A stretch of 64,000 nucleotides of DNA from Streptomyces sp. LX-29 (GTDB lineage: Bacteria; Actinomycetota; Actinomycetes; Streptomycetales; Streptomycetaceae). Both the position numbers and the translations under genes were made by a program. Below, in pieces: positions 55,142 through 63,796 of the stretch (position 1 is the first letter of the stretch; each line of letters begins with the position of its first letter). Location of the stretch: positions 1,860,001-1,924,000 of the forward strand of contig NZ_CP089746.1 of assembly GCF_029541745.1 (NCBI RefSeq), in the 5' to 3' direction. Below the pieces are notes generated by a model. That model had not been told where the DNA came from and searched no databases. It saw nothing but the letters and a program-made list of their open reading frames with translations.

Positions 55142-56029
55142 TCAGTGCTCGCGCGGCGCCGGCACCACGCGCTCGACCTCGGGATGCACCGTGAGCAGCT
55201 GCCGCATGGCGCTCTCCGCGGCCGCGGCGTCACCCGCGGCGACGGCGTCGACGATCCGGCGGTGGTGCCCGAGGCCGGCCTCGGTGAGGCGGTCGCAGCC
55301 GGTGACCGGCCCCCCGGAGACGTGCAGCGCGGCGGCGACGATGCCCGCCAGGTGCTCCAGCATCCGGTTCCCGGCGACCTGGAGCAGCAGCGCGTGGAAC
55401 TCGGCGTCCGCGCGGGAGAAGGTCAGCGAGTCGCCCTGGGCCAGCGAGTGGCCCATGATCTCGACCATGTCGGCGAGCCGCTGCTGCACGTCCTCGCGGT
55501 TGTGCCCGGCGGCGAGGCGGGCGGCCAGCGGCTCGATCGTCCAGCGCAGCTCACACAGCTCGCGACGCTGGTCATCGCGCTGCGGGCCGAACGCCCGCCA
55601 CTCGATGATGTCCGGGTCCAGCAGATTCCAGTCGCTGACCGGCCGGACCCGGGTGCCGACGTTGGGACGGGCGCTGACGAGGCCCTTGGCCTCCAGGACC
55701 CGGAGCGACTCACGGACGACGGTCCGGGAGACCTCGAAGCGCTGGCCGATCTCCTCGGGGACGAGCGGGCGGTCGGCGCCCAGGTCTCCCGAGACGATCA
55801 TCTGCCCCAGCTGCTGGACGAGTTGGCCATGCAACCCACGGCCTCGATTGCCGGCGGCGCGGCGCCCCACGCGGCCGATCTCCGCGTCGGCGCCCTCCCA
55901 GGAGGGGGCGCCGCCGCGGTCGGCACCGGGGCCGTCGGCGTAGGAGTAGCGGTCAAGCTCGCCCGAGCCGGCAAGTCCGGAATCGGCGGGGCGAGCCGCG
56001 GTCATCGTGGTGTGCGCAAGGGTACTCAC
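55142..56029 (-). CDS. whiH: WhiH, GntR-family sporulation regulator
   Basis: The 295-residue protein is read from GTG 56029 (STLAHTTMTAARPADSGLAG). The GntR winged helix lies at about 90-150 (LVPEEIGQRFEVSRTVVRESLRVLEAKGLVSARP) with an FCD-type C-terminal domain (RELCELRWTIEPLAARLAAGH, SRADAEFHALLLQVAGNRMLEHLA). Adjacent to hrdB in the same direction, exactly as whiH in S. coelicolor. WhiH is needed for sporulation septation in aerial hyphae. A sigma-WhiG-type promoter ends 8 bp before this GTG, so longer open frames upstream are excluded and the mRNA may be leaderless. Confidence 0.95.
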   Translation of the reverse strand: MSTLAHTTMTAARPADSGLAGSGELDRYSYADGPGADRGGAPSWEGADAEIGRVGRRAAGNRGRGLHGQLVQQLGQMIVSGDLGADRPLVPEEIGQRFEVSRTVVRESLRVLEAKGLVSARPNVGTRVRPVSDWNLLDPDIIEWRAFGPQRDDQRRELCELRWTIEPLAARLAAGHNREDVQQRLADMVEIMGHSLAQGDSLTFSRADAEFHALLLQVAGNRMLEHLAGIVAAALHVSGGPVTGCDRLTEAGLGHHRRIVDAVAAGDAAAAESAMRQLLTVHPEVERVVPAPREH

Positions 56030-56036
56030 GCATCCT

Positions 56037-56064
56037 TTGTCGGCGACGCTTCCGGACCCCTTGA
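56037..56064 (-). promoter_or_regulatory. Sigma-WhiG-type promoter of whiH
   Basis: On the minus strand TCAA-N16-GCCGACAA matches the sigma-WhiG consensus TAAA-N15/16-GCCGATAA at 10 of 12 positions. whiH is a known sigma-WhiG target. The predicted start is at or within a base or two of the GTG at 56029. Confidence 0.85.
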
Positions 56065-57109
56065 GGTCTTTGGTGAAAAGCACACGAAAGGGTGATCGCC
56101 CATTACCTCACAATTGACGCCCAATCGGGCAGAAATGGCCACCCTCCAGGGGCCTTGAGCCTGGTCGCGCGGCCGGCGCCCGCCCCGACCCCGCTCAGAC
56201 CCGTGACCGAGGGCGTACGGCGCGTGGGCAACAACGGGCGCGAGGGGCGTGCGCCGGGCCACCCCCGCGGGATCCGGCAACCGGAACGAGGCAATCGGCG
56301 TTGACGCCCGAACCAGGCGGACCGAACAGCCCCGCCGAGAGGCGGAGGCGGCGCACCGGCACCTGGAACCGACTGGAACGGCCCGGAACGACCCCGAACC
56401 GCGGACGGCGGGACTGAGCCCGCGGGGCGGTGAGGGCTCCAGGGTCGTCAAAGCCCCGCGGCCGCCGGGTTGGGCTCAAGGGGCAGGGATCCGAGGGGCG
56501 AGGTCCAAGGAGCAGGAGCCCGAGGCCGAGGCGGGATCGGGCCTGCGGCTGAGGAGCATCGACTGCGAGGCGGGTGTCGGCGAGGCGACCGCGTCCGATA
56601 CCCCACTGCGGGGGCGGGCGGCCGGCGGCGGGAGCGGCAGGGCGACGGGCCGGTGCGTGAACGGTGTGCCGGCGCGGCTTCGCCGTCACCTCGCTGCCGG
56701 CTCGGCGCCGCGCGAACGCCGGCACGACGGACCAGCATGGCGGTGCGCTGGGGGGACGGGGACCCCGCGTACCAGCACGCGCCGCGGCGGCCACAGCCGC
56801 GGTGCGTGCGGACGACAGACCAGGACCACCCGGTACGAGGCGGGGAGCCGTCCGGCGACGACAGGGCGGCGCGGAGGCCACGCCGGTGCGGCCCGGAAGG
56901 ACGACAGCGCGAGGCGGAGACACGACGGCGCGGCTCGAAGGGACGACAGCGCGGCACGGAGACACGGCATGCGGCGGGAGACACGACAGTGCGGCGCGGA
57001 GGTATGGGCAGGGCTCCGGGGGGGCAGAGGTCGCCCACCGCCCCGCCCTGCCCCGTACGTCGGAGTCAGCGCACACGTCGAGGGCGCAGCGGGCGGGAGG
57101 GCCGCCCTG
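56065..57109. other. 1.0-kb gene-free region between whiH and the NUDIX gene
   Basis: Several long open frames cross this stretch on both strands, but all have low-complexity Arg/Ala/Pro-rich translations, no ribosome sites and no domain signal. Drifting about 29-33-bp repeats built of GACGACAGCGCGG-CGGAGACAC blocks fill 56860-57005. A hairpin pairing GGCAGGG with CCCTGCC (about 57006-57054) may terminate the NUDIX transcript. It may be a decayed gene or an expanded spacer. Confidence 0.6.
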
Positions 57110-57973
57110 TCACACCTCGGGACGCAGCATCGGCGGGTTCAGCAGCGTGGCACCACCGGCCCGAAACAGTTGTGCCGGGCGGCCGCCCTGACGCGTCGTC
57201 GTCCCGCCGGTGGGCACCAGGAATCCCGGCGTGCCCGTGACCTTGCGATGGAAGTTGCGCGGATCGAGCGCGACGCCCCACACCGCCTCGTAGACCCGGC
57301 GGAGCTCGCCGACGGTGAACTCCTGCGGGCAGAAGGCGGTGGCCAGCGAGGAGTACTCGATCTTGGAACGGGCGCGCTCCACGCCGTCGGCGAGGATGCG
57401 GGCGTGGTCGAAGGCGAGCGGGGCGGAGATCTCCGGATCCCGGCCGAACGCGCCGCTGGGGTCGAGCAGGGACTCCACCGGGGCCCAGCGCACGCTGTGG
57501 GCGTCGCCCCCGGCACGCGGGGCCGGCAGGTCGGGCGCGAGCACCAGGTGGGCGACGCTCACCACCCGCATGCGAGGGTCGCGCTTGGGGTCGCCGTAGG
57601 TGGCCAGCTGTTCGAGATGGGCCGCGTTCGGAGGGACCGGCAGGTCCGGGTCGTGGGCGAGCAGCCCGGTCTCCTCGGACAGCTCTCGCGCGGCGGCCGC
57701 CGAGAGGTCCTCGTCGGGCCGCACGAATCCACCCGGCAGCGCCCATCGCCCCTGGAAGGGCGGCTCGCCGCGGCGGACGGCGAGCGCGCACAGCGCGTGC
57801 CGCCGCACGGTGAGCACGACCAGGTCCACGGTGACGGCGAAGGGCGGGAAGGCCGAGGGGTCGTAGGGCATAACGCGATCATAGTCGTCTTCCTGACGAT
57901 AATCAGGCGCTTGACCGTCACGGCCGATGTCCGGGAGGTCGCGCCTCCCCGGCATTCCCGTCAGCGTGTTCAC
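57110..57973 (-). CDS. NUDIX hydrolase with C-terminal winged helix (NrtR-like)
   Basis: The 287-residue protein is read from GTG 57973, which has a strong GGGAGG site inside the upstream gene. The conserved core begins at PYDPSAFPPFAVTVDLVVLTV, so a start at ATG 57871 is possible. The Nudix box is GGFVRPDEDLSAAAARELSEETGL. The C-terminal region (about 190-280: EYSSLATAFCPQEFTVGELRRVYEAVWG, LDPRNFHRKVTGTPGFLVPTG) is the winged helix typical of NrtR regulators of NAD synthesis, where the Nudix half senses ADP-ribose. Lies 8 bp after the debranching-like gene, so probably co-transcribed. Confidence 0.88.
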   Translation of the reverse strand: MNTLTGMPGRRDLPDIGRDGQAPDYRQEDDYDRVMPYDPSAFPPFAVTVDLVVLTVRRHALCALAVRRGEPPFQGRWALPGGFVRPDEDLSAAAARELSEETGLLAHDPDLPVPPNAAHLEQLATYGDPKRDPRMRVVSVAHLVLAPDLPAPRAGGDAHSVRWAPVESLLDPSGAFGRDPEISAPLAFDHARILADGVERARSKIEYSSLATAFCPQEFTVGELRRVYEAVWGVALDPRNFHRKVTGTPGFLVPTGGTTTRQGGRPAQLFRAGGATLLNPPMLRPEV

Positions 57974-57980
57974 GGCTGTC

Positions 57981-60047
57981 TCACCCTCCCAACTGCAGTC
58001 CATCAGCGGCCTCCTCGACCATGCCCAAGCCGAGACGGCTGACCCTCAGGGCGAAGGGTTGCTCGGCCACGCGCAGGCCGGTGAACTGAACGGCGCCCAG
58101 TGGAGCGGTGTGCATGGGCCGCACGGCCACGGACCCTCCGGGCACATCCGGGCGGACCCCGGCCGCCGTGATGAGCAGCTGCGCCGCCCCGGCGGCCGCG
58201 ACCGCGGCCGGGCGGCAGGCGGCGGGGTGCGGCAGCGGGACGCTGCCGGTGACGCGCTGCTCCCCCGCGTACATCTCCGGCAGCCGGTGACCGAAGTGCT
58301 GCGCGGCGTCGAGGGCGCCGCGCAGCAGGGTGCCCGCCTCCTTCTCATAGCCCGCCGCGGCCAGCCCCGCGACGGCCACCGCCGTCTCGTGGACCCGGAC
58401 CGCGCCGCCGCGGTGGCCGAACGGGTTGTGTCCGGGCTCCTTGGCGCCGAGGCTGCGCAGCCCCCACCCGGAGTCGAGGGCGGGGCTTCCCAGCAACCGG
58501 GCCAGTTGCTCGGTGCGCGCTGGATCGAGCAACCCCGTGGCGAGGCGGCCGCCGCCGAGCAGGCCGGTGTCAAGGAGGTGGGCCGCGGCCCCGCCCAGGT
58601 GCGCCACCGGCCGGCCGCCGGCGAGCAGCGCGGCGGCGGGGCGCCCGCCGGCGGGGTCGTCGATCCAGAAGTCCTCCCGGAAGCGTCCGCGCAACCCGGC
58701 CGCCCACTCGCGGGCCTGGGCCCCTCCCGGGCGGCCGTAGGCGTCGAGGAGGTCGGCGCCGAGCAGGGCCGCGCGGTGCGCGTGCGCCTGGGTCTCGCAG
58801 CGGTACGGCCCGCCCGGCGCCGGGTCGGGGACGAAGCCCTCTCCGGCTGCCGTGCGCAACCAGCGCAGAGAGCCCTCCGCGGCGTCCAGGAGTGGCTCGA
58901 CCTCGCGATCGGGCAGCCCCCAGCGGCGGGCTTCGGCCAGCACGACCGGGAACAGCAGGGTCGCCTCGACCCCCGTGCAGCCGGGCGGCAGATGCGGACC
59001 GCTGTGGCGCAGCGACCCGGGGATGCGCCCCGCGTCGAGCCCAGAGCCCGTCCGCTGGGTGCGGGCCAGGGTGCGCAGCGTGCCGGCGGCGAGGCGGGTC
59101 CCCAGGGGAAGGGTGAGCCGGGCGGCCCACAGCGCCTCGGCGGGGGCCAGTCCGCAACGCCAGGGGACGCCCGCGGCCAGGTAGCTGTCGGCGGGGTGTC
59201 CGAGGTCGCGCACGAGGAGGCCGCACAGGTCGTCGAGGGCGGTGCGCAGCAGAGCCTCGACCCGAGCGTCGTCGCCTTGGGCCCGCGCGGCCCGCCAGAG
59301 GTGCTCGGGGCTCTGGCCGGGCGGCGCGGCGGCGGGCGCGGCCGCCGCCGTGGCCATGGCCGTCGGGCGGGTGGCGGGCGGGGTCTCCAGTCGAACGCGC
59401 AGCTCGATGCTGTGGGCTGCACCGGGGTCGAGCTCCACGTCCCAGCGGAGCAGACCGGCGTGTGCCAGTGTGTCGGTGGGCGCGGGGTCGGCGGCCACCA
59501 CCGCGTGTATTCCCCCTGTGGTGGCCCAGCGCATGCCGGAGTCGTGGACGCTGCCGGGGAGTTCGGGCCCGGCCAGCCCGGTTCCGACCGCGGCGAGTTC
59601 GGCCAGGTCGGTGCCCACGGCCAGCTCCACGGGGAGTCTGACCGCGCGTGGAGAGGCGCTCCGCAAGGTGATCCGCTCGGTCCCGTCGGCGTGCCGCAGC
59701 CGCTCCACGCTCACCCCCGGGTCCGGCCCGGGATCGGCCGAGGTGCGCACCGTCGAGACGAAGCGGGCCCGGTCGGCGCCGACCAGCTGTCCCTGCACGG
59801 GGAGTGGGTCCTGCCCCGCGACCCGCAGCCGACAGCGGGCCAGCACCCGGCGGCCGGACCTGTAGAACCCGTCCAGCCCCTGGCCGGTGAGTTGGCCGTG
59901 CTCGTCGGAGATCGCGAAGGCGGGCATCGAGACGCAGATCAGCGCCCGGTGCACCGGCTGTGGGATAGGGGCGGCCCGTCCCATGGCCACCCGCGGCGGC
60001 GGGGCCGGGCGGCCGACCGTCGGGTCGGTGGGGACCATGCCCTGCAT
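57981..60047 (-). CDS. Glycogen-debranching-like protein (GDE N-terminal domain / (alpha/alpha)6 hydrolase fold)
   Basis: The 688-residue protein is read from ATG 60047 with an AGGAGG site. The N-terminal domain has FAISDEHGQLTG, GFYRSGRRVLARCRLRV and SVERLRHADGTERITLRS, as in amylo-alpha-1,6-glucosidase N-terminal domains. The helical C-terminal half includes LAAGVPWRCGLAPAEALWAARL, LPPGCTGVEATLLFP and HFGHRLPEMYAGE. Likely acts on glycogen or trehalose-related alpha-glucans in the cytosol, but catalytic residues are not certain. Operon with the NUDIX/winged-helix gene suggests link to sugar or NAD status. Confidence 0.8.
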   Translation of the reverse strand: MQGMVPTDPTVGRPAPPPRVAMGRAAPIPQPVHRALICVSMPAFAISDEHGQLTGQGLDGFYRSGRRVLARCRLRVAGQDPLPVQGQLVGADRARFVSTVRTSADPGPDPGVSVERLRHADGTERITLRSASPRAVRLPVELAVGTDLAELAAVGTGLAGPELPGSVHDSGMRWATTGGIHAVVAADPAPTDTLAHAGLLRWDVELDPGAAHSIELRVRLETPPATRPTAMATAAAAPAAAPPGQSPEHLWRAARAQGDDARVEALLRTALDDLCGLLVRDLGHPADSYLAAGVPWRCGLAPAEALWAARLTLPLGTRLAAGTLRTLARTQRTGSGLDAGRIPGSLRHSGPHLPPGCTGVEATLLFPVVLAEARRWGLPDREVEPLLDAAEGSLRWLRTAAGEGFVPDPAPGGPYRCETQAHAHRAALLGADLLDAYGRPGGAQAREWAAGLRGRFREDFWIDDPAGGRPAAALLAGGRPVAHLGGAAAHLLDTGLLGGGRLATGLLDPARTEQLARLLGSPALDSGWGLRSLGAKEPGHNPFGHRGGAVRVHETAVAVAGLAAAGYEKEAGTLLRGALDAAQHFGHRLPEMYAGEQRVTGSVPLPHPAACRPAAVAAAGAAQLLITAAGVRPDVPGGSVAVRPMHTAPLGAVQFTGLRVAEQPFALRVSRLGLGMVEEAADGLQLGG

Positions 60048-60148
60048 CCTCTGCCCTCCTGGAGAGATCACGGATTTCGACGGCCGTGGCCAATGGGTGA
60101 ACGGCGCGATCCGCGCACAGGTCACGCTGGGCGGCCCGATCACGGCCG

Positions 60149-61498
60149 TTAGCGGCGCCCGCGGCTGCCGCGGGCTCCCGTCCGGCGGGGTGGGCGGGCC
60201 TTTCCGGTGGGGCGCCCGGCGGCTCGGGCCGCGCCCGCCCCGGGGCCGCTGGGCGCCGGTCGGCCCCGGCGCGCCTTGCGGCGGCTGCCGCCCGGAGGCC
60301 CGGCCGGCGCGCTCAGCAGGGGCGTCGGCGTGCCGCGCTCCGCCTCCTCGTGCAACGCGGCGTGCAGCGCGTGATCGGCGCGCTCCTGCCGCAGGCACCG
60401 ACGCAGCAGCTCCGGGTCGAGCCCCTCGTTGCACGCCTGGTGCAGCAGCCTGGCGAAGAGGTAGTCCGGGTCGGCGCGCAGGGCGCGGCTGAGCGCCACC
60501 CGCGCCGCCGGTTCGTCGCCGGTGGACCAGGCGACCCAGCCGGCGAGGGTGAGCGGAACCGCCGCGTGCTCCGCGTACGAACCCACGCAGCGGCGGGCCA
60601 GGGCCCGCCACAGCCGCAGCGCGGCCTCGGCGTCGGCGCCCTCCATCCACTGCGCCGCGCGGTCGCGCGTGATGCGGTCCTGAAGGCCGATGATGACGTT
60701 CGCGGCCTTCCCCGGGTCGAGCAGGCGGTCGTCGCGGGCGTCGGCGGCGAGGGGGTCGGCGATGGGCGGCGCGGCGCGGAACCGCTCCACCAGTTCCCCC
60801 GCGAGGCGCAGCGTCTCCTCGCGCACGGTCGCGCAGTCGACGCCGCCCAGGATCCTCGGCACCAGCTCGGCGCCCGCCGTGTCCAGGGCGTCCTCCTGCT
60901 CCTCGGCCAGCGGCGCGGCGAGCGGGGCGAGCCGTGCCTCCATCTCCCGCAGCGATCCGCGCACCTGGATGCCCGCGTAGGCGGCCGCCGCGGCCATCAC
61001 CGAGGTGCCCGGGAGGCCGAGCGGCGTCCCGTCCGCGGGGCAGCAACGCGGGTCCGGGCAGCAGTACGACCAGAAGCGCCCGTCGGACAGGCACAGCGCC
61101 TCGAAGACCGGCATGTCCAGCCGTCCGCACGCGGTGCGCAGCTGTTGGGCCAGCGGCCGCAGCCGCTCCATGACGTCCCGTCCCGATTCCGCCTCCGCCG
61201 GGTCCTGGCAGAGGAAGAGGACGATGCCGTCCGGGCGGGCCCCACGCCGCGCCCCGGCCGTCACCAGGGACTCGGCGAGCTGGTGGCTCACCTCCGGCCA
61301 GTCCTCGCGGGCGTCGGGGATACCGAGCCTGAGCCGCCCGCCGAACCGGCCCTGCGGGCCGTGCAGGGCGGCGAGGACGATGCTGTCGTCGGGGTGGAAG
61401 CCCAGCAGATACGGGAGGGCGTCGGCGAGCTCCGCGGGGTTGCGGAGGGTGATCTGCTCCTGGCCGGACGGGACGGGCGATGCGTTGTGTTCGGTCAT
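60149..61498 (-). CDS. DUF4192 domain protein
   Basis: The 449-residue protein has the family N-terminus ITLRNPAELADALPYLLGFHPDDSIVLAALHGPQGR. The FWSYCCPDPRCCPADGTPL cysteine-rich segment (four Cys in CCPDPRCC) is the conserved central motif. A TPR-like helical C-terminal region with WVAWSTGDEPAARVALSRALRADPDYLFARLL follows, then a basic Arg/Pro tail. DUF4192 is widespread in actinobacteria; no role is known. It is divergent from recQ across a 111-bp gap containing a perfect palindrome. Confidence 0.87.
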   Translation of the reverse strand: MTEHNASPVPSGQEQITLRNPAELADALPYLLGFHPDDSIVLAALHGPQGRFGGRLRLGIPDAREDWPEVSHQLAESLVTAGARRGARPDGIVLFLCQDPAEAESGRDVMERLRPLAQQLRTACGRLDMPVFEALCLSDGRFWSYCCPDPRCCPADGTPLGLPGTSVMAAAAAYAGIQVRGSLREMEARLAPLAAPLAEEQEDALDTAGAELVPRILGGVDCATVREETLRLAGELVERFRAAPPIADPLAADARDDRLLDPGKAANVIIGLQDRITRDRAAQWMEGADAEAALRLWRALARRCVGSYAEHAAVPLTLAGWVAWSTGDEPAARVALSRALRADPDYLFARLLHQACNEGLDPELLRRCLRQERADHALHAALHEEAERGTPTPLLSAPAGPPGGSRRKARRGRPAPSGPGAGAARAAGRPTGKARPPRRTGARGSRGRR

Positions 61499-61536
61499 GG
61501 CAGGACGGTCCCGCGGGCCGGCATGATCGCACCACC

Positions 61537-61560
61537 CCTGTGGATAACGTTATCCACAGG
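61537..61560. promoter_or_regulatory. Perfect 24-bp palindrome with two inverted DnaA-box-like 9-mers
   Basis: 61539-61547 reads TGTGGATAA and 61550-61558 reads TTATCCACA, joined by CG and flanked by CC/GG, so the 24-bp element is perfectly palindromic. Both arms equal the E. coli consensus DnaA box. It sits in the only intergenic space between the divergent DUF4192 and recQ genes, 50 bp before the recQ ATG. Confidence 0.85.
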
Positions 61561-61609
61561 CTGTCGAGGGCATTCGCGTGATGTCGGTGGCATCGGGTTG
61601 CATGGGGGG

Positions 61610-63796
61610 ATGAGCAACGACGAACTCCGTGCCTCGGCAGACCGTGTCCTCGCCCGCCTCGTCGGGGACGCCACCGGCGCCGCCCGACTGCGCGAGGACC
61701 AGTGGCGGGCGGTCGAGGCGCTGGTCGCCGACCGCCGCAGGGCGCTGGTGGTGCAGCGCACGGGCTGGGGCAAGTCCGCGGTGTACTTCGTGGCGACCGC
61801 GCTGCTCCGCGAGCGCGGCAGCGGCCCCACGGTGATCGTCTCCCCGCTGCTCGCGCTGATGCGCAACCAGGTCGAGGCGGCCGAGCGGGCCGGGATCCAC
61901 GCGCGCACGATCAACTCGGCCAACACCGAGGAGTGGGACACCATCCAGGCCGAGGTGGCCGCCGGTGACGTGGACGTGCTGCTGGTCAGCCCGGAGCGGC
62001 TGAACAACCCGGACTTTCGCGACCAGGTACTGCCCAAGCTCGCCGCCGCCACCGGTCTGCTGGTCGTCGACGAGGCGCACTGCATCTCCGACTGGGGGCA
62101 CGACTTCCGCCCCGACTATCGCAGGCTGCGCACCATGCTCGCGGAGCTGTCGCCCGGCGTCCCGGTGCTGGCGACCACCGCGACCGCCAACGCCCGGGTC
62201 ACCGCCGATGTCGCCGATCAGCTGGGCACCGGCGGACACCAGCCGGGGGCCGGACCGGAGTCCTCGCGGGCCCTGGTGCTGCGGGGGCCCCTGGAGCGCG
62301 AGAGCCTGAGCCTGTCCGTGGTCTCCCTGCCGGACGCCGCGCACCGGCTGGCCTGGCTGGCCGACCACCTCTCGGACCTGCCGGGCTCGGGGATCGTCTA
62401 CACCCTCACGGTCGCGGCCGCCGAGGAGGTCACGGCGTTCCTGCGGCAGCGCGGCCACACCGTCTCCTCCTACACCGGCAAGACGGAGAACGCCGACCGG
62501 CAGCAGGCCGAGGAGGATCTGCTCGGAAACCGCGTCAAGGCGTTGATCGCCACCTCGGCCCTGGGCATGGGCTTCGACAAGCCCGACCTCGGCTTCGTGG
62601 TCCACCTGGGCTCGCCCTCCTCCCCCATCGCCTACTACCAGCAGGTCGGCCGGGCCGGCCGCGGGGTGGAGCACGCCGAGGTGCTGCTGCTTCCCGGGCG
62701 CGAGGACGAGGCGATCTGGCGGTACTTCGCCTCCCTCGCCTTCCCCGCCGAGGAGCAGGTGCGCCGCACCCTCGACGTGCTGGCCGCGGCGGACCGCCCG
62801 GTGTCCTTGCCGGCCCTGGAACCGCAGGTCGACCTGCGCCGCTCGCGGCTGGAGATCATGCTCAAGGTGCTCGACGTGGACGGCGCGGTGCGTCGGGTGC
62901 GCGGCGGCTGGACGGCGACCGGACGCCCCTGGACGTACGACGCCGAGCGCTATGCGTGGGTGGCCCGGCAGCGCGAGGCCGAGCAGCAGGCCATGCGGGA
63001 GTACGCGACGACGGGCGGCTGCCGGATGGAGTTCCTGCGGCGGCAGTTGGACGATGAGACGGCCGCACCGTGCGGGCGCTGTGACAACTGCGCGGGGGCT
63101 CGGTTCACCGCCGAGGTGTCCGCTTCGGCGCTCGACGCGGCGCGCGGTGAGCTCGGCCGGCCGGGGGTCGAGGTGGAGCCGCGTCGGATGTGGCCGACGG
63201 GGCTGCCCGCCGTCGGGGTCGACCTCAAGGGCCGCATCCCGGCGGGCGAACAGGCCGCCACCGGCCGGGCGCTGGGCCGGCTCTCCGACATCGGCTGGGG
63301 CAACCGGCTGCGCCCGCTGCTCTCCCCGCAGACCCCGGACGGCCCCGTGCCCGACGATGTCGCGGACGCGGTGGTCACGGTGCTCGCGGACTGGGCCAGG
63401 GGGCCCGGCGGCTGGGCCTCGGGAGCCCCTGACGCCCCCGCGCGTCCGGTCGGCGTCGTCACCATCGCCTCACGCACCCGCCCGCGGCTGATCCAGTCCC
63501 TCGGCGAGCGGATCGCCTCGGTGGGCCGGATGCCCCTGCTCGGAACCGTCGGGTACGCGGACGCCGGGGCGGACACGCGTATTCCACGCAGCAACAGCGC
63601 CCAGCGGCTGCGGGCGTTGCACGGGGCGCTCACCGTCGATCCGGGCCTGGCGGCCGCGCTCGCCCAGGCGGGCGGACCGGTGCTGCTCGTAGACGATCTG
63701 ACGGACACCGGCTGGACCATGGCGGTGGCCGCTCGCCTGTTGCGGCAGGCGGGGGCGGGAGGGGTGTTTCCGCTGGTCCTGGCGGTGCAGGGGTGA
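61610..63796 (+). CDS. RecQ-family DNA helicase fused to a PRTase-like domain
   Basis: The 728-residue protein starts at ATG 61610 (GGGGGG site). Helicase motifs: VVQRTGWGKSAVYF (Walker A, variant GWGKS), VVDEAHCISDWGHDFRPDY (DEAH and RecQ loop), LATTATAN and the QVGRAGRG motif VI. RecQ zinc cysteines occur at CRMEFLRRQLDDE..CGRCDNC. Beyond the zinc region a basic/variable segment leads to a C-terminal ComF/PRTase-like domain ending in VLLVDDLTDTGWTMAVAARLL, the 13-residue PRPP-binding motif. Likely works in recombination repair. The fusion is typical of actinobacterial RecQ-like proteins; the PRTase half may be regulatory. Confidence 0.93.
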   Translation: MSNDELRASADRVLARLVGDATGAARLREDQWRAVEALVADRRRALVVQRTGWGKSAVYFVATALLRERGSGPTVIVSPLLALMRNQVEAAERAGIHARTINSANTEEWDTIQAEVAAGDVDVLLVSPERLNNPDFRDQVLPKLAAATGLLVVDEAHCISDWGHDFRPDYRRLRTMLAELSPGVPVLATTATANARVTADVADQLGTGGHQPGAGPESSRALVLRGPLERESLSLSVVSLPDAAHRLAWLADHLSDLPGSGIVYTLTVAAAEEVTAFLRQRGHTVSSYTGKTENADRQQAEEDLLGNRVKALIATSALGMGFDKPDLGFVVHLGSPSSPIAYYQQVGRAGRGVEHAEVLLLPGREDEAIWRYFASLAFPAEEQVRRTLDVLAAADRPVSLPALEPQVDLRRSRLEIMLKVLDVDGAVRRVRGGWTATGRPWTYDAERYAWVARQREAEQQAMREYATTGGCRMEFLRRQLDDETAAPCGRCDNCAGARFTAEVSASALDAARGELGRPGVEVEPRRMWPTGLPAVGVDLKGRIPAGEQAATGRALGRLSDIGWGNRLRPLLSPQTPDGPVPDDVADAVVTVLADWARGPGGWASGAPDAPARPVGVVTIASRTRPRLIQSLGERIASVGRMPLLGTVGYADAGADTRIPRSNSAQRLRALHGALTVDPGLAAALAQAGGPVLLVDDLTDTGWTMAVAARLLRQAGAGGVFPLVLAVQG

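Noticed and set aside
56195..58042. Long open frames on both strands in the whiH/NUDIX gap
   Set aside because: Low-complexity translations, no ribosome sites and no recognisable domains; treated as non-coding.
57981..61535. 1184-codon minus-strand frame suggesting a giant fusion protein
   Set aside because: The upstream part is DUF4192 read out of frame. The debranching-like protein has its own ATG at 60047 with an AGGAGG site.
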